The position numbers and the translations under genes were made by a program. A DNA stretch of 64,000 nucleotides, from positions 79,124,064 to 79,188,063 of the forward strand of contig OW121846.1 in assembly GCA_933228895.1 (NCBI GenBank). Direction: 5' to 3'. The DNA comes from Platycnemis pennipes (lineage: Eukaryota; Arthropoda; Insecta; Odonata; Platycnemididae). The notes below the pieces were generated by a model. The model had not been told where the DNA came from. It did not search any database and saw nothing but the letters and a program-made list of their open reading frames with translations. Shown here piece after piece: positions 32,995-47,848 of the stretch. Each line of letters starts with the position of its first letter. Positions within the stretch are counted from its first letter, which is position 1.

Positions 32995-34421
32995 AAACCA
33001 TTTTGTTTTTCCACATCCAGATTTAGGGGCAGACTTTGACAATGACCATGAATTAGTAATGATGAATTGCCTTCTAAAATTCTTGAACTTGAGGAAAACG
33101 ATAAGGAACTTATGGATAAATATGGAAATGGTTATAAAATTAAAGTAGGATGAACAGCAGAGGGCATATCAACAAGTAAAGGGAGACAACATAGGTGATG
33201 AACTGACTGCGTAATCAGTAGGTGTACGCTGGAAAAATTATTAATGTGGACTACAGGAGCTGCAATTGAAGCTCTTGGAATAAGAAAAGTTGCCAAAATG
33301 AAGCGATGATTCACGGAACTAGTCTTAGACCTGATTGAAGAAAGAAGAAAGTACAAGAATGCGGGAAATGAGGAAGGGCCGCTTTGCTACAAAAGATAAA
33401 GGAACGAAATAAGTCGTAAATCGAGGAATGCTAGAGAAATATGAATGAATAGCCTATGCGAGAATGTGCAAAACAACCTTGTTCTTTGAAAGGTGGAAAC
33501 TTCCTTTTAGATTGTGAGGAACCACTTCAAAGTACCGAGCGTAGTGTTTTAATGCCATATGGGAAAAGTATGGAGAATTTTTGATTGAAAATAATACAAA
33601 GTGAAGAGACGAAAAGAATAACTGAAAAACCTCTGCTGCGGAAAAAATGTCACCATCAAAGTGATCGAAGAGGACGATTGTGTATATCAATATTAGGATC
33701 GGAATTAGACGCTGTAATAAAGGACTATCGCATGAATAACTTTTCCGGAACTGATTACATTCCTGCAGAAATAATAAAAATAACAGTAGAGAAGACTGTA
33801 ACCTATCTATGAACGCCATCTGCTACATGTATACTACGGGAGAAATACGCACGGTTTTCAAGAAATGCGTCATCGTTGCTTATCCAAAAAGAAGAGAGCC
33901 GAGAACTGTGAATATTTTAGAACTATAAGTCTGACAACACATGCATCGAAGGTATTGGCAGGGATCATCTTATGAAGAATGGAAGAAAACGCAGAGGAGT
34001 ACCTGGATGAAGATCAATTTCGATTCAGGAAAATAAGGGCACAAGAGAGGCAAAATTGGCCTCTTGGGTACTTATAGAGGAGAGAATGGAGATTAACAAA
34101 CCGATATTATTTGCAATTGTGGAATAAGAGTAGGCTTTTGAAAACGTGATTTTGAATTCAACGCTTGAACTTCTGAAAGGAATTGGAGAGTCCTACAATG
34201 ATAAATGATTCATCCACATTTTGTATAAAGACCAAATGGCTGTGATTAAAACTGGATAAACAATGGAGATGCAAGAATAAGGAAAGAAGCGAGACAAGGC
34301 CTTTCCTTGTTTACAGCAGTTTTTAATACTAACGTGGAGAGAGCCATCAATTACATTAAAGAGAATTCTTCTCGGGTGAATATCCTTGGACAAAAATGTA
34401 GCATGCTGAGGTTCGCTGTCT
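32995..34421 (+). pseudogene. RTE piece in array C unit 2
   Basis: Same blocks as in unit 1, with the other ending: LRFAV and then a stop, so the two aspartates of the catalytic box are gone. The long RT motif tracts and the 95-bp interruption (33480-33575) are kept. Confidence 0.85.
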
Positions 34422-34487
34422 AACTGATATAAGCAGAATTAAGATCCTCTTCATATCTTTGTTGTCTTGCTGTGGAAGCGTTGCGAT

Positions 34488-37400
34488 GATATTTCGGTGA
34501 GTGCGTGAAGTCATCCCACCAGCATTAAATATCGCTAAGAGGAAAACTTCCCGCAAACACAAATAATATCTAATGGCCACAGCTCCTAATGATCTTGCGT
34601 CAGGATACACTATGGCAACAGCTTGAAATAAAAATTTCCACTTGGTACTAATATGGTTATGTGCAGTCCAAGAATAATCACATTTTATGTAATGAAAATG
34701 AAATGCGTAAATCTATCATGCACAATGAAGAATTGTTCAGTTTCGGTTTTATTAGGAAGGTAAACAAAATTAATAAGCAGTATTTTCAAAATATGTATTG
34801 AAATTGTTAGAATTCTAGTTTTTCTTTCCTTGTGCAATAATGAAACATAAAAAGCAACAATATTTATACTTTTAAAAAACTATTTCAGATACAATTATAA
34901 GGCAAAATGTAAGTTCATGCAAACACACTTTCTGAAACAACCCATGGCGTGGAACCCATTTCCTAATCTATTTTCTATTTTCCTCCCATTATGTTCGTTC
35001 ACGACTAATGAAAATGATTGAAGTCGGGTAATGGTAAATGCTTTCACCACAAAGTAGGAAAATTATCATATGGTGTTTATAGGATTGAATTTAGATTCTT
35101 GACATTATAATTATTAGTTTTGTGAGAACTCATTTAATGTCCATAGTAATTTATGGATAAATCGACCCAGTTAATGACTATTATTTACTAAAAATTCATA
35201 TTTAGCTATAAATGTTACTTCTATACCTTGATAATAATTTCGATTCGATTGATTCGTTAGTTAACTAGTATTCCCTATTCAAAAAAATACATTTATTTAT
35301 GATTAATATTCGCATCTGATTCCATTAATAAATCGTAATCTTTCGAAATAGTAATAAGCTACGCGTTGTTACAGAAATAATTCTTTCCTAGGTTACACTG
35401 CGATTTGGGCCAGACCCGAAAAACCTGATCTTTTGATAAACAACCGAATGAATTCGGCCTTCCCTTGAATGAAATATTTGAAAAATTTTCTTGATATTAT
35501 TATGCAATACTAAAATTAGTTATGAACAATAGCAATTTATTAAAAAAATTTCATTATTAATGAATTTATTAGTAAATGCTTGAAATATGTGCTGGGTTGT
35601 AGTCAAATAAACTTATAAAAAGAGAAATAATCTATTGAATTACGCATTGCCAAAAAGGTCGCATAATGAGGGGAGTGGCAAATATGGCAAAAATTCATTA
35701 TTTCGTTATTACATTGGTAGGTAGCCTTTAACTGTATGCTGATAGCTTTTTTAATATCATACCGTTACATGTTTTATGAGAACAAAGTTGTGAATCATTT
35801 ATTTAGCTTTAATTCATCAATTGTGTTCAATACAATCTGTAATCGAATGAATCAATTCCCCGCATGTTGGAAAGCGAAGAGTTATTGTTAAAACAGATAA
35901 ATATATATTGCAAGAGTTTTTCAACTGTTGCCATATTTAGTGTAAGTGGCAACATTTTCCCTGCATACTTTTTAAATAATAGATAATGCAAATGTTCTTA
36001 AGTACATTACTTCCCTTCCTGTCCTAACCTTGGGGAAGGAGTAGTAGGTGAAATCATGGGCTCTGGCTGAGAAACAACGAATGGGGCAATGCTGTGTTAA
36101 ATAGTGTAAGGTACCGAAGTATAGGATAAGGGATATCAAATGAATGAAAGGATATATCCCGCGTTTTTCAATCTGAAGTAAAGATAGCAAAAAGAAATAG
36201 GGGAAATACTAACGGTGGCGATATTATTTCCAAAGCGATTGTAAATATTATCAATTTTTTCTTTGAAATATGCGAAGTAGCATATCACAAATGTTAATAA
36301 ATGTTGTAAACAATTCGAATAACGGAGTGTTTGATCCGCTGATAACAGATTAACGAGAAAAATAATGAAATCTCTCATCAATGGTGGAATTGTAAAAATT
36401 GGTATAATTCATCATGATTGTTACATTTTGGGAAAATATGGAAAATGGGAACACAAAGGATAGGTTACTTTACTTTCATGAATAATTTTTCAATTTAGTC
36501 AACAGGAAATATCGCAAATAAGCAGAGACGAATAAAATGCTTACGTTAAATAATTAATTAAATGTTTTCGATAAATTAAATAAAGTATTTGACAATATTA
36601 CTTCAAATTCATATTATGATCTTTAGTTTTTTATAGTTATATTAAGCAGAAAAAGATCCTGAATGTAAAAAAAATTTCTGTAATAAGATGCCCTTCATAT
36701 TTTTGATGTCTTGCTGGAAGCGTTGCCATGATATTTCGGTGAGTGTGGGATGGTAAACGATTAGCAATTAATATCGCCAAACTGTTAACCTCCCGCAAAC
36801 ACAAAAATAATTTGTAGCGTCAGTTCCAGATCTAATCTGTTAATTCTTGCTGAACGATATGGAATAACAAGAGGTTGAAAATTACCGTAAATTAAAATAT
36901 GTAACTATCGGCTTAGTTTATGTTTATAAACGTTACTCTTATTTACATTATTTACCGGACTTAAATGAAATTTTTTTATCAGATTTAGAAATAAACTAAA
37001 CTGGATCACGAAAGAAATTTCATCCTTTAAAATTGTGTAAGGCATTGGAAGGAGAATCGTATGTACGTAAAAACAGGTATGAGGGAAGAAGATGGAGCAA
37101 TCTTAATTAATTCACCACCACGTGGATTACGAGGCGTGTACGGCCTCCACGATTAAAGACTTTCCCGAATGATCGGATCCCATGTTAGGGGCAAAATAAT
37201 TGTTACTTTCTCACGCTCGGAGATTAAGTGGAGAGTTTTAGTGACCAGGGAATCGGTGCCAGATAAGCAAAGGGCTAGCGTGCCAGTATTGCTAAGGAGA
37301 AGGAGAGAACGATCATATGGACCGGGGATGTAAAATGCTTGGAAGGATATTCCGCCTGGCCTCGGAATCTGAAGGAAAGGCTGTGTGAAATTATTTGGGG

Positions 37401-39328
37401 GACTTCCCGTAATTCTCTCAGTATTACCGTAAACATGTTCGGCGCGTCATCACAGAGAATCTCGGGGTGGGGCAGGGGAGAAAGGAAGGAAAATATAAGG
37501 GGTCAGGACTAATGGAGGGAGGACGTCACCAGCTAAAACTACATGTTCCATAAGTCAGTTGCCTCTAAATGCCTCCTCCTTTGTGACACTGGCGTAAATC
37601 CGTTCATTGAAATAGTCAACAAATTAATATATAATCTTATGTATTCTGACTAAACACTATCTTTTATCGTTTCATTTCACATGTAGTTTCATGGTAATAT
37701 TTCACACTATTTACGTACATTATTCTCAAATGCTATTGTATGTCCATTTTCTAAATAAAATATCTAAGTTGTAATCAATATACGCAATATATATTTCGAA
37801 TTGAACATACTCCTTAAAATCGTTAGGTTGCGTGAAAACCATTTTGTTTTTCCACATCCAGATTTAGGGGCAGACTTTGACAATGACCATGAATTAGTAA
37901 TGATGAATTGCCTTCTAAAATTCTTGAACTTGAGGAAAACGATAAGGAACTTATGGATAAATATGGAAATGGTTATAAAATTAAAGTAGGATGAACAGCA
38001 GAGGGCATATCAACAAGTAAAGGGAGACAACATAGGTGATGAACTGACTGCGTAATCAGTAGGTGTACGCTGGAAAAATTATTAATGTGGACTACAGGAG
38101 CTGCAATTGAAGCTCTTGGAATAAGAAAAGTTGCCAAAATGAAGCGATGATTCACGGAACTAGTCTTAGACCTGATTGAAGAAAGAAGAAAGTACAAGAA
38201 TGCGGGAAATGAGGAAGGGCCGCTTTGCTACAAAAGATAAAGGAACGAAATAAGTCGTAAATCGAGGAATGCTAGAGAAATATGAATGAATAGCCTATGC
38301 GAGAATGTGCAAAACAACCTTGTTCTTTGAAAGGTGGAAACTTCCTTTTAGATTGTGAGGAACCACTTCAAAGTACCGAGCGTAGTGTTTTAATGCCATA
38401 TGGGAAAAGTATGGAGAATTTTTGATTGAAAATAATACAAAGTGAAGAGACGAAAAGAATAACTGAAAAACCTCTGCTGCGGAAAAAATGTCACCATCAA
38501 AGTGATCGAAGAGGACGATTGTGTATATCAATATTAGGATCGGAATTAGACGCTGTAATAAAGGACTATCGCATGAATAACTTTTCCGGAACTGATTACA
38601 TTCCTGCAGAAATAATAAAAATAACAGTAGAGAAGACTGTAACCTATCTATGAACGCCATCTGCTACATGTATACTACGGGAGAAATACGCACGGTTTTC
38701 AAGAAATGCGTCATCGTTGCTTATCCAAAAAGAAGAGAGCCGAGAACTGTGAATATTTTAGAACTATAAGTCTGACAACACATGCATCGAAGGTATTGGC
38801 AGGGATCATCTTATGAAGAATGGAAGAAAACGCAGAGGAGTACCTGGATGAAGATCAATTTCGATTCAGGAAAATAAGGGCACAAGAGAGGCAAAATTGG
38901 CCTCTTGGGTACTTATAGAGGAGAGAATGGAGATTAACAAACCGATATTATTTGCAATTGTGGAATAAGAGTAGGCTTTTGAAAACGTGATTTTGAATTC
39001 AACGCTTGAACTTCTGAAAGGAATTGGAGAGTCCTACAATGATAAATGATTCATCCACATTTTGTATAAAGACCAAATGGCTGTGATTAAAACTGGATAA
39101 ACAATGGAGATGCAAGAATAAGGAAAGAAGCGAGACAAGGCCTTTCCTTGTTTACAGCAGTTTTTAATACTAACGTGGAGAGAGCCATCAATTACATTAA
39201 AGAGAATTCTTCTCGGGTGAATATCCTTGGACAAAAATGTAGCATGCTGAGGTTCGCTGTCTAACTGATATAAGCAGAATTAAGATCCTCTTCATATCTT
39301 TGTTGTCTTGCTGTGGAAGCGTTGCGAT
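34488..39328 (+). repeat. Array C unit 3 (full form)
   Basis: 4,841 bp, near-identical to unit 2 over most of its length. Palindromes at 34488-34570 and 36730-36811. Its RTE piece is almost a perfect copy of that in unit 2. Confidence 0.9.
37836..39262 (+). pseudogene. RTE piece in array C unit 3
   Basis: A near-perfect copy of the unit 2 piece, including its stops and the LRFAV ending. The identity reflects duplication of the whole unit, not selection on protein. Confidence 0.85.
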
Positions 39329-42300
39329 GATATTTCGGTGAGTGCGTGAAGTCATCCCACCAGCATTAAATATCGCTAAGAGGAAAACTTCCCGCAAACA
39401 CAAATAATATCTAATGGCCACAGCTCCTAATGATCTTGCGTCAGGATACACTATGGCAACAGCTTGAAATAAAAATTTCCACTTGGTACTAATATGGTTA
39501 TGTGCAGTCCAAGAATAATCACATTTTATGTAATGAAAATGAAATGCGTAAATCTATCATGCACAATGAAGAATTGTTCAGTTTCGGTTTTATTAGGAAG
39601 GTAAACAAAATTAATAAGCAGTATTTTCAAAATATGTATTGAAATTGTTAGAATTCTAGTTTTTCTTTCCTTGTGCAATAATGAAACATAAAAAGCAACA
39701 ATATTTATACTTTTAAAAAACTATTTCAGATACAATTATAAGGCAAAATGTAAGTTCATGCAAACACACTTTCTGAAACAACCCATGGCGTGGAACCCAT
39801 TTCCTAATCTATTTTCTATTTTCCTCCCATTATGTTCGTTCACGACTAATGAAAATGATTGAAGTCGGGTAATGGTAAATGCTTTCACCACAAAGTAGGA
39901 AAATTATCATATGGTGTTTATAGGATTGAATTTAGATTCTTGACATTATAATTATTAGTTTTGTGAGAACTCATTTAATGTCCATAGTAATTTATGGATA
40001 AATCGACCCAGTTAATGACTATTATTTACTAAAAATTCATATTTAGCTATAAATGTTACTTCTATACCTTGATAATAATTTCGATTCGATTGATTCGTTA
40101 GTTAACTAGTATTCCCTAATCAAAAAAATACATTTATTTATGATTAATATTCGCATCTGATTCCATTAATAAATCGTAATCTTTCGAAATAGTAATAAGC
40201 TACGCGTTGTTACAGAAATAATTCTTTCCTAGGTTACACTGCGATTTGGGCCAGACCCGAAAAACCTGATCTTTTGATAAACAACCGAATGAATTCGGCC
40301 TTCCCTTGAATGAAATATTTGAAAAATTTTCTTGATATTATTATGCAATACTAAAATTAGTTATGAACAATAGCAATTTATTAAAAAAATTTCATTATTA
40401 ATGAATTTATTAGTAAATGCTTGAAATATGTGCTGGGTTGTAGTCAAATAAACATATAAAAAGAGAAATAATCTATTGAATTACGCATTGCAAATAAGGT
40501 CGCGTAATGAGGGGAGTGGCAAATATGGCCAAAATTCATTATTTCGTTATTACTTTGGTAGGTAGCCTTTAACTGTATGCTGATAGATTTTTTAATGTCA
40601 TACCGTTACATAATTTATTAGAACAAAGTTGTGAATCATTTATTTAGCTTTAATTCATCAATTGTGTTCAATACAATCGGTAATCGAATGAATCAATTAC
40701 CCGCATGTTGGAAAGCGAAGAGTTATTGTTAAAACAGATAAATATAACGCAAGGGTTTTTCAACTGTTGCCATATTTAGTGTAAGTGGCGACATTTTCCC
40801 TGCATACTTTTTAAATAATAGATAATGCAAATGTTCTTAAGTACATTACTTCCCTTCCTGTCCTAACCTTGGGGAAGGAGTAGTAGGTGAAATTATGGGC
40901 TCTGGCTGAGAAACAACGAATGGGGCAATGCTGTGTTAAATAGTGTTAAGGTACCGAAGTATAGGATAAGGGATATCAAATGAATGAAAGGATATATCCC
41001 GCGTTTTTCAATCTGAAGTAAAGATAGCAAAAAGTAATAGGGGAAATACTAACGGTGGCGATATTATTTCCAAAGCGATTGTAAATATTATCAAATTTTT
41101 CATTGAAATATGCGAAGTAGCATATCACAAATGTTATAAAATGTTGTAAACAATTCGAATAACGGAGTGTTTGATCCGCTGATAACAGATTAACGAGAAA
41201 AATAATGAACTCTCTCATCAATGGTGGGATTGTAAAAATTGGTATAATTCATCATGATTGTTACATTTTGGGAAAATATGGAAAATGGGAACACAAAGGA
41301 TAGGTTACTTTACTTTCATGAATAATTTTTCAATTTAGTCAACAGGAAATATCGCAAATAAGCAGAGACGAATAAAATGCTTACGTTAAATAATTAAATG
41401 AATGTTTTCGATAAATTAAATAAAGTATTTGACAATATTACTTCAAATTCATATTATGATCTTTGGTTTTTTATAGTTATATTAAGCAGAAAAAGATCCT
41501 GAATGTAAAAAAAATTTCTATAATAAGATGCTCTTCATATTTTTGATGTCTTTCTGGAAGCGTTGCGATGATATTTCGGTGAGTGTGGGATGGTAAACGA
41601 TTAGCAATTAATATCGCCAAACTGTAAACCTCCCGCAAACACAAAAATAATTTGTAGCGTCAGTTCCAGATCTAATCTGTTAATTCTTGCTGAAGGATAC
41701 GGAATAACAAGAGCTTGAAAATTACCGTAAATTAAAATATGTAACTATCGGCTTAGTTAATATTTATAGACGTTACTCTTATTTAAATTATTTACCGGAC
41801 TTAAATAAAATTTTTTTAATCAGATTTAGAAATGAATTAAACTGGATCACGAAAGAAATTTCATCCTTTAAAATTGTGTAAGGCATTGGAAGGAGAATCG
41901 TATGTACGTAAAAACAGGTATGAGGGAAGAAGATGGAGCAATCTAAATGTGACATGCTTGGAAGGATATTCCGCCTGGCCTTGGAATCTGGAGGAAAGGC
42001 TGTGTGAAATTATTTGGGGGACTTCCCGTAATTCTCTCAGTATTACCGTAAACATGTTCGGCGCGTCATCACAGAGAATCTCGGGGTGGGGCAGGGGAGA
42101 AAGGAAGGAAAATATAAGGGGTCAGGACTAATGGAGGGAGGACGTCATCAGCTAAAACTACATGTTCCATAAGTCAGTTGCCTCTAAATGCCTCCTCCTT
42201 TGTGACACTGGCGTAACTCCGTTCATTGAAATAGTCTACAAATGAATATATAATCTTATGTATTCTGACTAAACACTATCTTTTATCGTTTCATTTCACA

Positions 42301-43945
42301 TGTAGTTTCATGGTAATATTTCACACTATTTACGTACATTATTCTCAAATGCTATTGTATGTCCATTTTCTAAATAAAATATCTAAGTTGTAATCAATAT
42401 ACGCAATATATATTTCGAATTGAACATACTCCTTAAAATGTTAGGTTGCGTGAAAACCATTTTGTATTTCCACATCCAGATTTAGGGGCAGACTTTGACA
42501 ATGACCATGAATTAGTAATGATGAATTGCCTTCTAAAATTCATGAAATTGAGGAAAACGATAAGGAACTTATGGATAAATATGGATATGGTTATAAAATT
42601 AAAGTGGGATCAACAACAGAGGGCATATCAACAAGTAAAGGGAGACAACATAGGTGATGAACTGACTGCGTAATCAGTAGGTGTACGCTGGAAAAATTAT
42701 TAATGTGGACTACAGGAGCTGCAATTGAAGCTCTTGGAATAAGAAAAGTTGCCAAAATTAAGCGATGATTCACGGAACAAGTCTTAGACCTGATTGAAGA
42801 AAGAAGAAAGTACAAGAATGCGGGAAATGAGGAAGGGCCGCTTTGCTACAAAAGATAAAGGAACGAAATCAGTCGTAAATCGAGGAATGCTAGAGAAATA
42901 TGCATGAATAGCCTATGCGAGAATGTGCAAAACAACCTTGTTCTTTGAAAGGTGGAAACTTCCTTTTAGATTGTGAGGAACCACTTCAAAGTACCGAGCG
43001 TAGTGTTTTAATGCCATATGGGAAAAGTATGGAGAATTTTTGATTGAAAATAATACAAAGTGAAGAGACGAAAAGAATAACTGAAAAACCTCTGCTGCGG
43101 AAAAAATGTCACCATCAAAGTGATCGAAGAGGACGATTGTGTATATCAATATTAGGATCGGAATTAGACGCTGTAATAAAGGACTATCGCATGAATAACT
43201 TTTCCGGAACTGATTACATTCCTGCAGAAATAATAAAAATAACAGTAGAGAAGACTGTAACCTATCTATGAACGCCATCTGCTACATGTATACTACGGGA
43301 GAAATACGCACGGTTTTCAAGAAATGCGTCATCGTTGCTTATCCAAAAAGAAGAGAGCCGAGAATTGTGAATATTTTAGAACTATAAGTCTGACAACACA
43401 TGCATCGAAGGTATTGGCAGGGATCATCTTAGGAAGAATGGAACAAAACGCAAAGGAGTACCTGGATGTAGATCAATTTCGATTCAGGAAAATACGGGAA
43501 CAAGAGAGGCAAAATTGGCCTCTTTGGTACTTATAGAGAAGAGAATATAGATTAACAAACCGATATTATTTGCATTTGTGGAATAAGAGAAGGCTTTTGA
43601 AAACGTGATTTTGAATTCAACGCTTGAACTTCTGAAAAAAATTGGAGTGTCCTACAATGATTAAAGATTCATCCACATTTTGTTTAACGACAAAATGGCT
43701 GTGATTAAAACTGGATAAACAATGGAGATGCAAGAATAAGGAAAGAAGCGAGACAGAGCTTTTCTTTGTGTCCAGCAGTTTATAATACTAACGTGGAGAG
43801 AGCCATCAACTACATTAAAGAGAATTCTTCTTGGGTGAATATACTTGGACAAAAAATTTGGCATGCTAAGGGTCGATGACTAACTATTATAAGCAGAATT
43901 AAGATATTCTTCATTCCTTTGTTGTCTTGCTGGAAGCGTTGCTAT
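39329..43945 (+). repeat. Array C unit 4 (long member of the dimer, copy 1)
   Basis: 4,617 bp. It lacks about 222 bp of the purine-rich block (the joint is at about 41948), which makes two otherwise separate reading stretches continuous; I do not think that matters. Palindromes at 39329-39411 and 41570-41651. It starts like unit 3 but changes to a different variant from about 40450, so it looks recombinant. Confidence 0.9.
42450..43877 (+). pseudogene. RTE piece in array C unit 4
   Basis: Carries the longest readable middle block of the array: 43324-43536 reads ENCEYFRTISLTTHASKV, ILGRMEQNAKEYL and DQFRFRK without a stop, because the TGA seen in units 1-3 is GGA here. Ends in the LRVDD form. 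Confidence 0.85.
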
Positions 43946-46900
43946 GATATTTCGGTGAGTGCGTGAAGTTATCCCGCCAGCATTAAATATCGCTAAGAGG
44001 AAAACTTCGGGCAAACACAAATAATATCTAATGGCCAAAGCTCCTGATGATCTTGCGTCAGGAAACACAATGGCAACAGCTTGAAATAAAAATTTCCACT
44101 TGGTACTAATATGGTTATGTGCAGTCCAAGAATAATCACATTTTATGTAATGAAAATGAAATGCGTAAATCTATCATGCACAATGAAGAATTGTTCAGTT
44201 TCGGTTTTATTAGGAAGGCAAACAAAATTAATAAGCAGTATTTTCAAAATATGTATTGAAATTGTTAGAATTCTAGTTTTTCTTTCCTTGTGCAATAATG
44301 AAACATAAAAAGCAACAATATTTATACTTTTAAAAAACTATTTCAGATAAAATTATAAGGCAAAATGTAAATTCATGCAAACACACTTTCTGAAACAACC
44401 CATGGCGTGGAACCCATTTCCTGATCTATTTTCTATTTTCTTCCCATTATGTTCGTTCACGACAAATAAAAATGATTAAAGTCGGGTAATGGTAAATGCT
44501 TTCACCACAAAGTAGGAAAATTATCAATGGTGTTTATAAGATTGAATTTAGTTTCTTGACATTATAATTATTAGTTTTGTAAGAACTCATTTAATGTCCA
44601 TAGTAATTTATGGATAAATCGACCCAGTTAATGACTATTATTTACTAAAAATTCATATTTAGCTATAAATGTTACTTCTATACCTTGATAATAATTTCGA
44701 TTCGATTGATTCGTTAGTTAACTAGTATTCCCTAATCAAAAAAATACATTTATTTGTGATTAATATTCGCATCTGATTCCATTAATAAATAGTAATCTTT
44801 CGAAATAGTAATAAGCTACGCGTTGTTACAGAAATAATTCTTTCCTAGGTTACACTGCGATTTGGGCCAGACCCGGAAAACCTGATCTTTTGATAAACAA
44901 CCGAATGAATTCGGCCTTCCCTTGAATGAAATATTTGAAAAATTTTCTTGATATTATTATGCAAATGGGAACACAAAGGATAGGTTACTTTACTTTCATG
45001 AATTATTTTTCAATTTAGTCAACAGGAAATATCGCAAATAAGCAGAGACGAATAAAATGCTTACGTTAAATAATTAAATGAATGTTTTCGATAAATTAAA
45101 TAAAGTATTTGACAATATTACTTCAAATTCATATTATGATCTTTAGTTTTTTATAGTTATATTAAGCAGAAAAAGATCCTGAATGTAAAAAAAATTTCTG
45201 TAATAAGATGCCCTTCATATTTTTGATGTCTTGCTGGAAGCGTTGCGATGATATTTCGGTGAGTGTGGGATGGTAAACGATTAGCAATTAATATCGCCAA
45301 ACTGTAAACCTCCCGCAAACACAAAAATAATTTGTAGCGTCAGTTCCAGATCTAATCTGTTAATTCTTGCTGAACGATATGGAATAACAAGAGGTTGAAA
45401 ATTACCGTAAATTAAAATATGTAACTATCGGCTTAGTTTATGTTTATAAACGTTAGTCTTATTAAATTTATTTACCGGACTTAAATGAAATTTTTTTATC
45501 AGATTTAGAAATGAACTAAACTGGATCACGAAAGAAATTTCATCCTTTAAAATTGTGTAAGGCATTGGAAGGAGAATCGTATGTACGTAAAAACAGGTAT
45601 GAGGGAAGAAGATGGAGCAATCTAAATTAATTCACCACCACGTGGATTATGAGGCGTGTACGGCCTCCACGATTAAAGACTTTCCCGAATGATCGGATCC
45701 CATGTTAGGGGCAAAATAATTGTTACTATCTCACGCTCGGAGATTGGGTGGAGAGTTTTAGTGACCAGGGAATTGGTGCCAGATAAGCAAAGGGCTAGCG
45801 TGCCAGTATTGCTAAGGAGAAGGAGAGAACGATCATATGGACCGGGGATGTGACATGCTTGGAAGGATATTCCGCCTGGCCTCGGAATCTGAAGGAAAGG
45901 CTGTGTGAAATTATTTGGGGGACTTCCCGTAATTCTCTCAGTATTACCGTAAACATGTTCGGCGCGTCATCACAGAGAATCTCGGGGTGGGGCAGGGGAG
46001 AAAGGAAGGAAAATATAAGGGGTCAGGACTAATGGAGGGAGGACGTCACCAGCTAAAACTACATGTTCCATAAGTCAGTTGCCTCTAAATGCCTCCTCCT
46101 TTGTGACACTGGCGTAAATCCGTTCATTGAAATAGTCAACAAATTAATATATAATCTTATGTATTCTGACTAAACACTATCTTTTATCGTTTCATTTCAC
46201 ATGTAGTTTCATGGTAATATTTCACACTATTTACGTACGTTATTCTCAAATGCTATTGTATGTCCATTTTCTAAATAAAATATCTAAGTTGTAATCAATA
46301 TACGCAATATATATTTCGAATTGTACATACTCCTTAAAATCGTTAGGTTGCGTGAAAACCATTTTGTTTTTCCACATCCAGATTTAGGGGCAGACTTTGA
46401 CAATGACCATGAATTAGTAATGATGAATTGCCTTCTAAAATTCATGAACTTGAGGAAAACGATAAGGAACTTATGGATAAATATGGATATGGTTATAAAA
46501 TTAAAGTAGGATCAACAGCAGAGGGCATATCAACAAGTAAAGGGAGACAATATAGGCGACGAACTGACTGCGTAATCAGTAGGTGTACGCTGGAAAAATT
46601 ATTAATGTGGACTACAGGAGCTGCAATTGAAGCTCTTGGAATAAGAAAAGTTGCCAAAATGAAGCGATGATTCACGGAACAAGTCTTAGACCTGATTTAA
46701 GAAAGAAGAAAGTACAAGAATGCGGGAAATGAGGAAGGGCCGCTTTGCTACAAAAGATAAAGGAACGAAATAAGTCGTAAATCGAGGAATGCTAGAGAAA
46801 TATGAATGAATAGCCTATGCGATAATGTACAAAACAACCTTGTTCTTTGAAAGGTGGAAACTTCCTTTTAGATTGTGAGGAACCACTTCAAAGTACCGAG

Positions 46901-47848
46901 CGTAGTGTTTTAATGCCATATGGGAAAAGTATGGAGAATTTTTGATTGAAAATAATTCAAAGTGAAGAGACGAAAAGAATAACTGAAAAACCTCTGCTGC
47001 GGAAAAAATGTCATCATCAAAGTGATCGAAGAGGACGATTGTGTATATCAATATTAGGATCGGAATTAGACGCTGTAATAAAGGACTTTCGCATGAATAA
47101 CTTTTCCGGAACTGATTACATTCCTGCAGAAATAATAAAAATAACAGTTGAGAAGACTTTAACCTATCTTTGAACGCCATCGGCTACATGTATACTACAG
47201 TAGAAATACGAACGGTTTTCAAGAAATGCGTCATCGTTGCTTATCCGAAAAGAAGAGAGCCGAGAATTGTGAATATTTTAGAACTATAAGTCTGACAACA
47301 CATGCATCGAAGGTATTGGCAGGGATCATCTTATGAAGAATGGAAGAAAACGCAGAGGAGTACCTGGATGAAGATCAATTTCGATTCAGGAAAATAAGGG
47401 CACAAGAGAGGCAAAATTGGCCTCTTGGGTACTTATAGAGGAGAGAATGGAGATTAACAAACCGATATTATTTGCAATTGTGGAATAAGAGTAGGCTTTT
47501 GAAAACGTGATTTTGAATTCAACGCTTGAACTTCTGAAAGGAATTGGAGAGTCCTACAATGATAAATGATTCATCCACATTTTGTATAAAGACCAAATGG
47601 CTGTGATTAAAACTGGATAAACAATGGAGATGCAAGAATAAGGAAAGAAGCGAGACAAGGCCTTTCCTTGTTTACAGCAGTTTTTAATACTAACGTGGAG
47701 AGAGCCATCAATTACATTAAAGAGAATTCTTCTCGGGTGAATATCCTTGGACAAAAATGTAGCATGCTGAGGTTCGCTGTCTAACTGATATAAGCAGAAT
47801 TAAGATCCTCTTCATATCTTTGTTGTCTTGCTGTGGAAGCGTTGCGAT
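43946..47848 (+). repeat. Array C unit 5 (short member of the dimer, copy 1)
   Basis: 3,903 bp. It lacks 936 bp of spacer (the segment at 40349-41284 in unit 4), with a 2-base overlap at the joint near 44963, but keeps the 222-bp block missing from unit 4. Palindromes at 43946-44028 and 45250-45331. Confidence 0.9.
46356..47781 (+). pseudogene. RTE piece in array C unit 5
   Basis: Shares the stop after AGIIL and the LRFAV ending with units 2 and 3. It has its own early stop in the linker (ATTTAAG near 46696), also found in units 7 and 9. Confidence 0.85.

Larger units (their letters stand above)
29648..34487 (+). repeat. Array C unit 2 (full form)
   Basis: 4,840 bp with every segment: palindrome 1 (29648-29730), spacer, palindrome 2 (31889-31970), purine-rich block (32260-32690) and RTE piece. 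Together with unit 3 it is the best reference for the complete unit. Confidence 0.9.

Noticed and set aside
33454..33819. Minus-strand frame of 121 codons rich in Leu and Phe, repeated in several units
   Set aside because: It lies antisense to the RT fragment, so it is a shadow of that coding sequence.
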